Below, one piece after another: positions 1-9,186 of a stretch of 64,000 nt of DNA. Location: contig NZ_JACJDV010000004.1 in NCBI RefSeq assembly GCF_014163735.1, positions 1 to 64,000 of the forward strand, written 5' to 3'. Position 1 is the stretch's first letter, and the number at the start of each line of letters is the position of its first letter. A program made the translations under genes and the position numbers. The stretch is from Shewanella sp. SR44-3 (GTDB lineage Bacteria; Pseudomonadota; Gammaproteobacteria; Enterobacterales; Shewanellaceae). Under the pieces are notes generated by a model, which worked only from the letters and a program-made list of their open reading frames with translations, did not search any database and had not been told where the DNA came from.

Positions 1-17
1 AACAATTTAAGGCACTT

Positions 18-143
18 CCCACATCCATGTGGGTCGTAGGGTGAAGTCCTTGCTATTATCAAACACAGTTTGATGCATGGGGTGAACGCGGAGGACTTGT
101 CCGCAGCTGGCCATGACAGGCGCCATTCCTATGTGTACGTAGG
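18..143. repeat. Cluster of short perfect hairpins, possible palindromic intergenic repeat
   Basis: The 355 bases before the first gene contain no convincing coding region. They hold a run of short inverted repeats: CCCACA/TGTGGG (18-33, loop TCCA), TCAAAC/GTTTGA (59-73), GCGGA/TCCGC (88-104, with GGAC/GTCC inside) and CCTATGT/ACGTAGG (128-143, one wobble pair). Such hairpin trains resemble the dispersed palindromic elements of marine gammaproteobacteria. On the minus strand the first hairpin shows TGGA in its loop, which also looks like a CsrA site. Nothing else was seen up to 355. Confidence 0.4.
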
Positions 144-355
144 TTTCAACCTTTACTCTTTTCGCTATTCATTTTATTCAATATGCAGCTCTATTTGTGG
201 TACGCGTATGCATATTTGGCAAGGATCTCTAGCTTTGGCTATGCTGGGTTGTCGTTTTCTTTTCGTCTCATCAAACCGACTTAAGTTTAGTGCTTTACTT
301 AAGCTTAAGTTTCCCGCTAGCATAGGCTCATCATTGAGACATTATTGGGTATTTC

Positions 356-2830
356 TTGTTTAAAGTTCCGCGCTTATCTCTTATCGTTACCTTGCCAGTA
401 TCGCTAGTCATCCTTTTTGCCAGCCTTATTTTGGGAGAATACTGGTATGAAAGGAAAATGCTTGGTGAGCAGCTCACCAATACGATTTCTGCTCAGTTAC
501 AACAAGACTTATTCCGGATGCGTATTGTGGTTGATTCAGCTATCGCAACTCACGATATGCAGCGAATCGAGCAAGAAGTCAGCTTGGTGGCGACTGAACA
601 AGATATGATGGTATATGTGCTGCTAGATGCCAGTAGTCAAATCCGATACGCTAACCATGTTATTTGGCGAAATAGTAATGCCGCTAATGTACTCGAAGCA
701 TATTCTGCGAAAACACACCATGAAGCGGTAACTCAAGATAAACCTATCACCCAAGTAGATTTTGAAAGCTTGTCTATACAAGTTTACTACCCTATTTACA
801 CTAGTAGTCGCTCCAGGTACTCCAACGCCATTGATGTAATTTACCTCGAATACAGTATTGCGACTCTGCTGTTTGAAGCGATAGACCAACTCCAGCAACG
901 TTTAGAAACCGTTTGGGGCTTTGGTGTATTATTTATATTGCTGTTTTATTATGTGTTTTATCGCTTACATATTTCCCCTTTAAGACGCTTAAGCCGAGCC
1001 GCAAAGAAAGTCGGTGCAGCTGATTTTCAATCTGAATCTGCGTTTTGGTCTGCTGAATTAAGTGTTCTGCATCACTTTCTAACTGATGTTGATGCTCGTC
1101 TAAAACGTGCAACTCAGCGACTTAATGATGCGGAGCGTCGTTGGTTATTTAGTGTGGAAGGCTCGCGCAATGGTATCTGGGACTGGAATATTGCCACTGG
1201 CGCCATTTTTGTATCGGACAGATGGAAAGAGATTTTAGGCTTTGATGCTAATGATACCACCAATGATTATTCAGCTTGGGAAACTAGGTTACATCCCGAT
1301 GAAAAATCACAGGTATTAAATACGCTGCAAAACTACATTAACCACCAGAAAGAAGATTATGAAAGTGTTCACCGGCTTAAACATAAGCAGGGTCATTATA
1401 TTTGGGTGCTAGATAAGGGCAAGATTGTTGAATGGGATGAATTGGCTAGACCGATACGGATTATAGGTACCATTACTGATGTTTCCGGTGATGTTCAACA
1501 TCATAGGATAGCCATTGATAAGCAAAGTCATAATGGCTTAACAGATCTTATTAATCGAGACGCGTTGGCTAATGCATTGTTCGATCAACAAGTCGAGTGT
1601 CGTCAAAATGAGACTTCGGCGGCGTTATTATTGATTAGATTAGATAATTTTAGTGTGATCAATGATGCTTTGGGTCGCCAGCTAGGTGACAGATTATTGA
1701 TGCAAATTGCTGCTCGGTTAACCAGTACCTTTAATGCTGCGGGCTTGATTGCTCGTCTAGGTGCTGAGGAGTTCGTTATCTTAGCCAATGCTTTGGGGAA
1801 GGATTCTGAGCAGGCTAATCGTCGAGCTTTGGCGCTTGCAAGTGAAGTGAGGCATCTGATTGGCAAAGGCTTTACGGTATCAGATCAGCATTTATCTATT
1901 TCTGCCAAAGTCGGCTTAGTGGTGTTCGATGGTCTGGGTTCTGTAGAGCCGCATAGGTTGCTCACTCGTGCTGATACTGCGTTAAGCCATGCGGCTGACG
2001 CTGGAGGTTGCGTCCTGTATCAAGCATCAATGGATAAAAACCAAACACAACCTGCTAAATTGCAGCAAGCATTAAGCTCGGCCATTGAAAATGAACATTT
2101 ATCGTTAGCATTTCAGCCTGTTGTTGATGGTGAGGGTAATGTTGGCAGTATTGAAGTGTTAATTCGTTGGTACCATATCGACTATGGTTTTATCAATCCT
2201 AGTAAAATTATAGCCATAGCTGAATTGAGTGATGACATTGTTAAGCTTGAGCTTTGGGTATTTGAGCAGGTGCGTGCTTTGATGCTAACTCTTGAACATC
2301 AGCAGATAGCCTTGCCGGTATTTTCTATTAATATCAGTGCCCGCTCTTTCCATCATGATGATTTTATTCCTCAGCTTAAACAAAAGATGCATCAATATCC
2401 GCTCAATGCTGGCTTGATCCAACTTGAATTGGAGGAAGAGGTTTTTAATGTTAACCCTCAAGATGCTAGAAACGCTGTACTCGAACTACAAGAATTAGGA
2501 TTTTTAATTGCCTTAGATAATTTCGGCCTGAGTATGGGGACTTTGCAGTACTTGCAGGGCGTGACTTTTTCGCAAGTTAAGCTTGCTCAGCGTTACTTGG
2601 ATGGGATCAGTGAAAGTGAGGAGAATATCAGACTATTAGATGCTTTAGTGCACATGGCTAGGTGTTTAGATTATCCAGTAGTGGCAAAATATTTAGAAAA
2701 TAAGGAGCTATTAAAGATAGTGACCGATATGCAATGTGCTTGGTTTCAGGGCTATATTATAAGCCGTCCCTTAGTGGAGAAAGACATAGTACAGCTAATT
2801 AAGTCGAAATTATCTTTGAGTGTTGGTTAA
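356..2830 (+). CDS. Membrane PAS-GGDEF-EAL protein with degenerate catalytic motifs
   Basis: 824 residues from a TTG start; an in-frame stop lies just upstream and the next Met is about 33 residues in. Order: membrane segment (about 8-27), extracytoplasmic region, second membrane segment (about 186-204), HAMP-like linker, PAS (about 262-380), GGDEF (about 395-555), EAL (about 580-820). The GGDEF signature reads GAEEF (469-473). The EAL motif reads EVL (600-602), the DDFG motif reads DNFG, and the usual AEGVE reads AKYLE, so the expected catalytic glutamate is lysine. QGY is kept. By family knowledge these changes should abolish phosphodiesterase activity and probably cyclase activity. I infer a c-di-GMP receptor or scaffold, perhaps tied to the neighbouring flagellar genes. 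It converges on the next gene with a 32-base overlap. Confidence 0.85.
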   Translation: MFKVPRLSLIVTLPVSLVILFASLILGEYWYERKMLGEQLTNTISAQLQQDLFRMRIVVDSAIATHDMQRIEQEVSLVATEQDMMVYVLLDASSQIRYANHVIWRNSNAANVLEAYSAKTHHEAVTQDKPITQVDFESLSIQVYYPIYTSSRSRYSNAIDVIYLEYSIATLLFEAIDQLQQRLETVWGFGVLFILLFYYVFYRLHISPLRRLSRAAKKVGAADFQSESAFWSAELSVLHHFLTDVDARLKRATQRLNDAERRWLFSVEGSRNGIWDWNIATGAIFVSDRWKEILGFDANDTTNDYSAWETRLHPDEKSQVLNTLQNYINHQKEDYESVHRLKHKQGHYIWVLDKGKIVEWDELARPIRIIGTITDVSGDVQHHRIAIDKQSHNGLTDLINRDALANALFDQQVECRQNETSAALLLIRLDNFSVINDALGRQLGDRLLMQIAARLTSTFNAAGLIARLGAEEFVILANALGKDSEQANRRALALASEVRHLIGKGFTVSDQHLSISAKVGLVVFDGLGSVEPHRLLTRADTALSHAADAGGCVLYQASMDKNQTQPAKLQQALSSAIENEHLSLAFQPVVDGEGNVGSIEVLIRWYHIDYGFINPSKIIAIAELSDDIVKLELWVFEQVRALMLTLEHQQIALPVFSINISARSFHHDDFIPQLKQKMHQYPLNAGLIQLELEEEVFNVNPQDARNAVLELQELGFLIALDNFGLSMGTLQYLQGVTFSQVKLAQRYLDGISESEENIRLLDALVHMARCLDYPVVAKYLENKELLKIVTDMQCAWFQGYIISRPLVEKDIVQLIKSKLSLSVG

Positions 2831-3785
2831 TAAAGCTAAACATCGACGTTAGCGCTTGATCTCTTAGCTTATCGATTTCGATAAAGACTTCATGGTATGC
2901 ACCTTTAATAACAATCCGCTGACATAAGCCTGAAATTGCTTGGTTTTGGGCACGGTTGCAGACAATTTTATCTTTACTCGCTTGCAAGATAAGTATAGGG
3001 ATCTGACTTTCTCTGGCCATCGAGATACTTGCCTTAGCGGCATCTATTGCCTCAGACAACCATTGATTTGTGGGAGAACCCAGCTGACATTGAGACTGCT
3101 GTTGATACAAGTCCCGATACTGCTGATAACGCACTGAACTATGTGTAAGTTGATTTAGTTTAAAGCTAATGGCTTGATAGTCTTTACCACTGATGACGTA
3201 ATTTGCAGTGACTAAATTACTGTCTATTATAGGTGTCGTTTTGTTTAGTTTGTTGGCTAATCGCTTAATTATAGCAGTAGGAAGGGGGAGCATAATGCCA
3301 TACATAGGCGCTGAAAAAACCGCTGCGGTAAAGATCCCTGGATGTTGATGTATATAGTGGGTGGCTATAGCTGCGCCCATGGAGTGAGCGATGATAAAGA
3401 GTTCATTATGAAGTTCTGGCTGTACCACACGATTAATGAACAGATCCAAATCATCGACATAATCAGAAAATTTTTCTACATGGCCTTGATGAGGATTTGA
3501 CGTTAAGCGACTCGATAAGCCTTGGCCTCTATGATCAATGGCATACACACTGAAGCCCTGTTGGTAGCAATCATAAATTAACTCCTGATACTTAAGATAT
3601 GACTCAACTCGGCCATTGCTGATGACAATGGCGCGACGGTTATCTTCATGCTTAATAAATCCATAGGCTAGATTAATACCTGATATAAGGCTTAGGCTTT
3701 CATGTTGCACCTGCGCCCAAAATTGCGTTAAGTGTGCCGCGTTAGTATTCAACTCCGATGAATAACCTTGTGTGCTCTTTATCAT
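2799..3785 (-). CDS. Alpha/beta hydrolase, lysophospholipase (PldB-like)
   Basis: 328 residues with the serine-hydrolase fold: an oxyanion/strand region ending in DHRGQGLS, the nucleophile elbow AHSMGAAIA, an acid candidate in ASKDKIV, and the catalytic-histidine candidate in GAYHEVFIE near the C-terminus. Family members hydrolyse lysophospholipids or monoacylglycerols. No signal peptide is visible. The ATG lies only 21 bases after the flhA stop, on the same strand, behind an AAGGTGA-type ribosome site, so it is probably co-transcribed as the last gene of the lateral export operon. A role in flagellation is not shown by the sequence. The exact substrate is unknown. Confidence 0.75.
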   Translation of the reverse strand: MIKSTQGYSSELNTNAAHLTQFWAQVQHESLSLISGINLAYGFIKHEDNRRAIVISNGRVESYLKYQELIYDCYQQGFSVYAIDHRGQGLSSRLTSNPHQGHVEKFSDYVDDLDLFINRVVQPELHNELFIIAHSMGAAIATHYIHQHPGIFTAAVFSAPMYGIMLPLPTAIIKRLANKLNKTTPIIDSNLVTANYVISGKDYQAISFKLNQLTHSSVRYQQYRDLYQQQSQCQLGSPTNQWLSEAIDAAKASISMARESQIPILILQASKDKIVCNRAQNQAISGLCQRIVIKGAYHEVFIEIDKLRDQALTSMFSFINQHSKIIST

Positions 3786-3806
3786 GCTTATGGGTCACCT
3801 TAAGGC

Positions 3807-5888
3807 TTAGCCTAGTTGTCCTGCAATCATTAATTCTTTAGTTTCAGGAACTTCATTGTAGGACAATACATGTAATCCACGGGCAAAAGCTAGTGCATAT
3901 CGAGCTAAAAGTGGCCTGAGCTGAGGAGAGACTAATAAAATTGGGCTATGACCTTTTTCTTTAGTATCGGCCAATAGCTGTGGCATTCGCTGCTGAAGTT
4001 GTGCCAATAAATTGGGTTCAACAGGGAAACTATCTAAGGAGACTTTACCTTGCTGCTGAGACTGATTTAATGCCGTCATTAGGGTTTGTTCTAGTTCTGC
4101 TGTTAGCGTGAGTACCTGTAACTTAGAGACGTTCCCCACTATCTGTTGAAGAATGTTGTTACGCAGGGCGCAGCGAACATCTGCCGCTAAAAGCACTGGA
4201 TCTTTAGTTTGCTCGCTGCATTCAAGCAAGGTCGTCGCTATAGTGCGTATATCTTTGAGTGGTACTTGTTCTTTCAGTAGTAAACGAAACACCTTAAGCA
4301 ATTGGATTGGTGTTAATGCGCTTGTAAGTGACTCAGCCAATTTAGGTGCTTGCTTACTGAGTCTGTCTGTGAGCAACATTATGTCATCATGTTGCAGCAA
4401 TTCAGATAAAGACTCTCGCAGTATTTTACTGACGTGCGTGGCAATAACGGTAGCATTATCCACCACTGAATAACCTAGATTAAGGGCCTTAGCTTTTACC
4501 TCTTGCTCAATCCAAATGGCATCCATTTGGTAAGCTGGCTCCTTAGTGATAATCCCATCAATTTCACCATACAGCGGGCCGCTCTTAATCGCCAGTAAAT
4601 GATCGGGCTCCAACACCGCATGGGCAACTTGATTACCCATGAAGTTTATTTGATAAGCATTGGGTGCTAAGGCTAAATTATCTCTGACTCTGACCTCTGA
4701 TAACAAGAATCCAGCCTGTTCAGACAGGGTGCGCCTGATCCCCGTTAGGCGTTTTTGCAGCTCAGCCCCCTTGGTTCTCTCGACTAAATGAACTAAACGA
4801 TAACCAAGCCTGACTTCAATCACGTCGGTAAAGGGCAGTGCTTCCCAAGATGGCGCAGCAGGCTCACTTAGGCTTCTTTCAACGGGTGCTGGCAATTCAT
4901 CACTAGCCAGCAATGGCAGATTTTTATGTTGCTTCCAGGAAGAAAAACCCAGCAAGAGTGCAAAAGATAAAAATACCGTCGCAGGCATCCCTGGAGTCAA
5001 ACCTAAAATGGCCATCACCAACGCAGCCGTTGCTAAGGTTTTTGGGTTCGCAAGTAATTGCCGACTAAGTTGGACTGGCATTTCTTCTGCATCAGAAACA
5101 CGAGTAACTATGATAGCTGCCGCAGTGGCTAATAATAACGATGGAATTTGAGCGACTAAACCATCACCTATGGTCAATAAGGCATACGTCTTAAAGGCTT
5201 CACTGGCCGATAAGTCATGCATAAAGATACCGATACTAATACCACCAATGATATTAATACCTAAGATCAGCAGACCAGCGATGGCATCACCACGGACAAA
5301 CTTAGAAGCACCATCCATAGAGCCATAGAAGTCAGCCTCACGGGCCACATCTTGACGCCGAATACTGGCTTGTTCATGGGTTAAGGTGCCGGCATTTAAG
5401 TCGGCATCAATCGCCATTTGTTTCCCGGGTAAAGCATCTAAGGTAAAGCGCGCTGATACTTCTGAGATCCGCTCACCACCTTTAGTGATAACCACAAAGT
5501 TAATGATCATCAAAATAAGGAAAATTACCGCACCGACGACATAATTACCGCCGATAACCACTTCACCAAAGGCCTGAATTACTCGCCCAGCGGCATCGCC
5601 TCCTTGATGACCTTCAATTAATACCACACGGGTTGATGCAACGTTCAATGTGAGACGCATCAAGGTGGCTAATAATAGCAATGTGGGAAATACCGAAAAC
5701 TCTAATGGTCTTTTAATCGAGACGCTAACTAATAGCACCATTACAGCGAGCACTATGTTAAAGGTAAATAAGATGTCCAGTAGCCAAGGTGGCAAAGGTA
5801 AAATCACCATAGCCAAAATGGCTAATAGCATGATGGGAATGCCAATATAGCTAGCGTTGCCAGCAAAAATACGTGAAAGCTTATTCAT
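3807..5888 (-). CDS. flhA: FlhA, flagellar type III export gate (lateral system)
   Basis: 693 residues, the usual FlhA length. The N-terminal half has about eight hydrophobic segments. The conserved cytoplasmic loop reads GGERISEVSARFTLDALPGK, followed by MAIDADLNAG, which is diagnostic of FHIPEP proteins. The C-terminal half is the soluble nonameric ring domain that receives chaperone-substrate complexes. FlhA forms the export gate in the inner membrane with FlhB and FliPQR and couples proton flow to export. ATG follows an AAAGGAT ribosome site 15 bases after flhB. This is the lateral-type copy (lfhA of Vibrio), judged by gene order and by the adjoining lafK, motY and lafA. Confidence 0.97.
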   Translation of the reverse strand: MNKLSRIFAGNASYIGIPIMLLAILAMVILPLPPWLLDILFTFNIVLAVMVLLVSVSIKRPLEFSVFPTLLLLATLMRLTLNVASTRVVLIEGHQGGDAAGRVIQAFGEVVIGGNYVVGAVIFLILMIINFVVITKGGERISEVSARFTLDALPGKQMAIDADLNAGTLTHEQASIRRQDVAREADFYGSMDGASKFVRGDAIAGLLILGINIIGGISIGIFMHDLSASEAFKTYALLTIGDGLVAQIPSLLLATAAAIIVTRVSDAEEMPVQLSRQLLANPKTLATAALVMAILGLTPGMPATVFLSFALLLGFSSWKQHKNLPLLASDELPAPVERSLSEPAAPSWEALPFTDVIEVRLGYRLVHLVERTKGAELQKRLTGIRRTLSEQAGFLLSEVRVRDNLALAPNAYQINFMGNQVAHAVLEPDHLLAIKSGPLYGEIDGIITKEPAYQMDAIWIEQEVKAKALNLGYSVVDNATVIATHVSKILRESLSELLQHDDIMLLTDRLSKQAPKLAESLTSALTPIQLLKVFRLLLKEQVPLKDIRTIATTLLECSEQTKDPVLLAADVRCALRNNILQQIVGNVSKLQVLTLTAELEQTLMTALNQSQQQGKVSLDSFPVEPNLLAQLQQRMPQLLADTKEKGHSPILLVSPQLRPLLARYALAFARGLHVLSYNEVPETKELMIAGQLG

Positions 5889-5903
5889 TATATTAGCAAT
5901 CCT

Positions 5904-7034
5904 TTAATCGTGTCTTAAATGGGGGGGGATAAAAAACTGAGGTAAAGGCTCAGGTTTTTGCTGCTTACCTTGGCGAGAAGCCTTGATTTGCATCACGTAG
6001 CTTAAAACATGGGCAATAGCCATAAATAGAGCGCCTGGGATCTGCTGATCGACCTGAGTCGAGTAGTAAATGGCCCTCGCTAAGGCAGGTATTTCAATGA
6101 TTTCTACATCGTGCTTTTTAGCAATTTGACGCATATACAGGGCTAACTCTTCTTTGCCCTTGGTGAGCACATAAGGGGCATCGGCAAGCTCGGGATCATA
6201 TTTGAGGGCTATTGCATAATGAGTTGGGTTAACCAGTAATACATCCGCTTTTGGAATGCTAGTCTCGGCGCGAGAACGGCCCATTCTGTGCTGAAGTTGA
6301 CGAATTTTAGCTTTAACTTCAGGCTTACCTTCTTGCTGCTTATGCTCATCTTTTATTTCTTGCTTAGACATCTTAAGTTCTTGCAAATGATGCCAATATT
6401 GATATGGAACATCGATAAAAGCGATCACGATTAGCCCAAAGCCTAAATACATCATGCCCTTAGATAGCATGTCTATACCACGGGTGACGGCTTCGTCTAT
6501 GGGCAGCTGACTGTAGCTTAAAAAATCAATCAGATGAGTATCTAAAAAGCTCAACATGATACCGATTAACAAGGTGATTTTGAGTACAGATTTAAGGAGT
6601 TCAATCAGTGAGCGACTGGAAAAAATGCGTCCGATACCCGCAATCGGATCAATACGGCTGTATTTGAAGTTCGCATTTTCCATACTGAAAATAGGGCCGC
6701 CAGGTAAAGCCCCCGCAATTGCCGCCAATAGGGCAACGATCAGAAACAATGGTCCCAGTAATTCAAGCATTTTCAACAGGCTAGTGCCCGTATGAATGAG
6801 CATAACATCGTCTTGGAGTAAATCTTGATGGCTAACCAGCATATTATAACGAGTCAATTGACTCATTTTAGTCGCGAACCAATCTGCACTGTTGGTGAGC
6901 ATGAGTGAGCAGCCTAAGATCAGTGCTGCAGAGGCTAAATCTTTTGAGCGAGGTACTTGGCCTTGATCGCGGGCTTTACGAATTCGCTGGGGAGTCGCAT
7001 CTTCTGTTTTATCATGCTTTGGAGTTTCGCTCAT
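5904..7034 (-). CDS. flhB: FlhB, flagellar export switch protein (lateral system)
   Basis: 376 residues when started at ATG 7034, whose ATGA overlaps the fliR stop. A longer open frame to 7082 runs into fliR and is rejected. The N-terminus MSETPKHDKTEDATPQRIRK is typical of FlhB. Four hydrophobic segments follow, then a linker, then the autocleavage site NPTH at residues about 269-272, the family's canonical position. Cleavage switches export from rod/hook to filament substrates, in partnership with the hook-length ruler FliK encoded at 33539. Located between fliR and flhA in the minus-strand export operon. Confidence 0.97.
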   Translation of the reverse strand: MSETPKHDKTEDATPQRIRKARDQGQVPRSKDLASAALILGCSLMLTNSADWFATKMSQLTRYNMLVSHQDLLQDDVMLIHTGTSLLKMLELLGPLFLIVALLAAIAGALPGGPIFSMENANFKYSRIDPIAGIGRIFSSRSLIELLKSVLKITLLIGIMLSFLDTHLIDFLSYSQLPIDEAVTRGIDMLSKGMMYLGFGLIVIAFIDVPYQYWHHLQELKMSKQEIKDEHKQQEGKPEVKAKIRQLQHRMGRSRAETSIPKADVLLVNPTHYAIALKYDPELADAPYVLTKGKEELALYMRQIAKKHDVEIIEIPALARAIYYSTQVDQQIPGALFMAIAHVLSYVMQIKASRQGKQQKPEPLPQFFIPPHLRHD

Positions 7035-7810
7035 ACAACGCCGCCAATAAACTGATACATAAATGCTAGCGCTTCTAAGCACAAATCGCTGTAACGCTCA
7101 GGTACACCACTAAGAGATAACAGTACACATAACAGGCCCATTAGCATTGTCATAGGAAAACCAAGGGAGAAAATATTCAGAGATGGCGCGGAGCGACTTA
7201 GTACTCCAAATGTGAAGTTCACCATAAGCATGGCTAGCACTGCAGGCAGTGCCAACATCAAAGCCGCAGCAAATAACCAGCCGACTCTATGAATAAAGCC
7301 CATTAAAGGTAGTGAGAATAGATCACTGCCAATCGGCCACAGTCTGAAACTATCGACTATCACGCCAATGGCAACTAAGTGACCATCTAAAGATAAGAAA
7401 ATTAACGTGCCGAACAGTAAAAACCATTGGCTTAAAATTGGGTTGGCATCACCGGTAGCGGGATCATTCATAATTGCCATGGCAAGACCCATTTGCATCG
7501 ACATTATGGTGCCAAGTAAGGTCATAACATGGAGTAATAGATATAAGATAAAGCCCAGCATCACCCCAATCAGCAACTGCTCAATGGCAAGATAAACCGC
7601 AGAAAATGACAATGCATCCACTGGGGGGACGCTAGGAATCATGTGCGCAATTAGCACGGAAATACTCAGGGATAATAAGATCCTCACTGTCACGGGCACA
7701 TAAGCATTACCCAGTAAGGGCATGATCATGAAGGCGCCCATAATACGGCAAAACGGCCACCAAAGGCTGCCGATTAACATGCTGATTTGAGTTGAAGTGA
7801 GTGAGAGCAT
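7031..7810 (-). CDS. fliR: FliR, flagellar export channel protein (lateral system)
   Basis: 259 residues, the usual size, very hydrophobic with about six membrane segments. It contains the FliR-like region MGLAMAIMNDPATG and ends close to the start of flhB, with which it shares an ATGA overlap that suggests translational coupling. FliR assembles with FliP (five copies) and FliQ (four copies) into the export channel at the centre of the MS ring. The ATG at 7810 lies one base after the fliQ stop. Confidence 0.96.
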   Translation of the reverse strand: MLSLTSTQISMLIGSLWWPFCRIMGAFMIMPLLGNAYVPVTVRILLSLSISVLIAHMIPSVPPVDALSFSAVYLAIEQLLIGVMLGFILYLLLHVMTLLGTIMSMQMGLAMAIMNDPATGDANPILSQWFLLFGTLIFLSLDGHLVAIGVIVDSFRLWPIGSDLFSLPLMGFIHRVGWLFAAALMLALPAVLAMLMVNFTFGVLSRSAPSLNIFSLGFPMTMLMGLLCVLLSLSGVPERYSDLCLEALAFMYQFIGGVV

Positions 7811-7811
7811 A

Positions 7812-8081
7812 TCAGCCGATGATGTGTGGGATATTGAGAAATAACTGCTGGAATAAATCGGACAACTTTTGGATAAGCCAAGATCCGCTGAAAAGCACCA
7901 TCAACAAGGTAAGAATCAATTTTGGTAAAAAGCTCAAGGTTTGTTCATTGACTTGGGTCGCCGCTTGAAACACCGCAATAATTACACCTAGCAATAATCC
8001 TGGGGTGATCAGCACCCCCACCATAATGATAACTAAATACATGGCATCGGCGAATATGACTGTCAGTTCATTGGTATCCAT
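7812..8081 (-). CDS. fliQ: FliQ, flagellar export channel protein (lateral system)
   Basis: 89 residues from ATG 8081 (MDTNELTVIFADAMYLVI), exactly the family length. The open frame extends upstream to 8129 but would then overlap fliP by over 40 bases and add a non-conserved leader, so the shorter start is chosen. Two hydrophobic hairpin segments flank the conserved region AVFQAATQVNEQTLSFLPK. FliQ is one of the three channel subunits. The gene is packed between fliP (5-base gap) and fliR (1-base gap). Confidence 0.96.
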   Translation of the reverse strand: MDTNELTVIFADAMYLVIIMVGVLITPGLLLGVIIAVFQAATQVNEQTLSFLPKLILTLLMVLFSGSWLIQKLSDLFQQLFLNIPHIIG

Positions 8082-8086
8082 AATGG

Positions 8087-8818
8087 CTATCCAAAACTGG
8101 CTGTAAGTGTACTTACTGTCATGGCCCAACCATCCACTAAGACAAAAATCATCAACTTAAATGGCAAGGAAATAATCAAGGGTGACAGCATCATCATACC
8201 CATAGACATCAAAACGCTAGCAACCACCAAGTCTATGACTAAAAATGGTAAAAATAATAAGAAACCGATTTGGAATGCGGTTTTTAGTTCGCTTAATACA
8301 AACGCAGGCATCAAGACTAAAAATGGGATGTCTGCAGGCTTTAGGTCGATAGGTTCATTGGCAATTTTTAACATCTGCTCTAAATCCGTCTCTCGAGTTT
8401 GGGCCAGCATAAACTCGCTCAAAGGGACTTTAGCTATATCTATCGCAGCCATAAGTTCTATCTGGCCTTGATCGTAAGGTAGGTAGGCTTCTTTATAGAT
8501 GTTGTCACCCACAGGGCGCATGATAAACAGTGTCAACACTAAGGCGATACCAATCAAGACTTTATTGGGCGGGCTCTGCTGTAATCCTAATGCTTGACGC
8601 AAAATAGCTAATACCACCACGATACGAGTGAAGCTGGTTAGCATCATTAGCATAGCAGGGAGAAAACTCAATGCTGTCATCAAGGCTAGGATTTCTAGCT
8701 TAATATTTACCGCTTGGCTCTCTTGTCCAGAATCCAATGTCAGTAGTGTTAAACCGTCAGCCCCTAGTACTTGAGGTGACAACAGTAACAGAGCAAGAAT
8801 AAGGGCTCTTAACATCAT
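8087..8818 (-). CDS. fliP: FliP, flagellar export channel protein (lateral system)
   Basis: 243 residues with an N-terminal cleavable-type signal sequence (ends about VLGADG) and four membrane segments. The motif LTSFTRIVVVLAILRQALG is the FliP signature. FliP forms the core of the FliPQR export channel. The ATG overlaps the fliN stop by one base (TAATG arrangement on the minus strand), so there is no room for fliO, which in many polar and peritrichous systems lies between fliN and fliP. Same operon as fliM through flhA. Confidence 0.97.
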   Translation of the reverse strand: MMLRALILALLLLSPQVLGADGLTLLTLDSGQESQAVNIKLEILALMTALSFLPAMLMMLTSFTRIVVVLAILRQALGLQQSPPNKVLIGIALVLTLFIMRPVGDNIYKEAYLPYDQGQIELMAAIDIAKVPLSEFMLAQTRETDLEQMLKIANEPIDLKPADIPFLVLMPAFVLSELKTAFQIGFLLFLPFLVIDLVVASVLMSMGMMMLSPLIISLPFKLMIFVLVDGWAMTVSTLTASFG

Positions 8819-9186
8819 TAGTTGCTAGCTTCGCCTAAATTAATGTCTTCTACTTCAAGTAAGCGAACCCCGTAGCGGCCACCGACTTCAACGACTTCGC
8901 CGCGGCCCAGTAAAGCACCGTTTACTCGAATGTCTAAGGCTTCGCCCACCATTCTGTCTAAAGCAATAACATCACCTTCCCCCATACGGGTTAAATCACC
9001 CAGTGGCATCTCAACACTGGCGAGTTCAAGACTCACTTTGACAGGAAGTTGTTGGAAAAAAGACAAGTGTTTCAATGGCTTTTTACTGGCGACCGTGTCA
9101 GCGAAACTGTCATCTTTAAATATGTCATCATCGAGCAGGAAATCATCCGCTAAGGTGTGTTGTTCTGCCAACTTTGTTGTCCTCAT
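8818..9186 (-). CDS. fliN: FliN, flagellar motor switch protein (lateral system)
   Basis: 122 residues; the C-terminal 75 residues are a SpoA (surface presentation of antigens) domain with LASVEMPLGDL and the RGEVVEVGGRYGVRL strand pair. FliN forms the lower C-ring with FliM and the FliH-FliI docking site. The ATG at 9186 overlaps fliM by 44 bases. A TTG at 9171 with an AGGA sequence about eight bases upstream is an equally credible start and would shorten the overlap. The N-terminal 45 residues are acidic and variable, as usual. Confidence 0.94.
   Translation of the reverse strand: MRTTKLAEQHTLADDFLLDDDIFKDDSFADTVASKKPLKHLSFFQQLPVKVSLELASVEMPLGDLTRMGEGDVIALDRMVGEALDIRVNGALLGRGEVVEVGGRYGVRLLEVEDINLGEASN

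Noticed and set aside
70-363. 97-residue open frame at the left edge
   Set aside because: It runs through the hairpin train, has no ribosome site or recognisable protein features, and overlaps the next gene's start.
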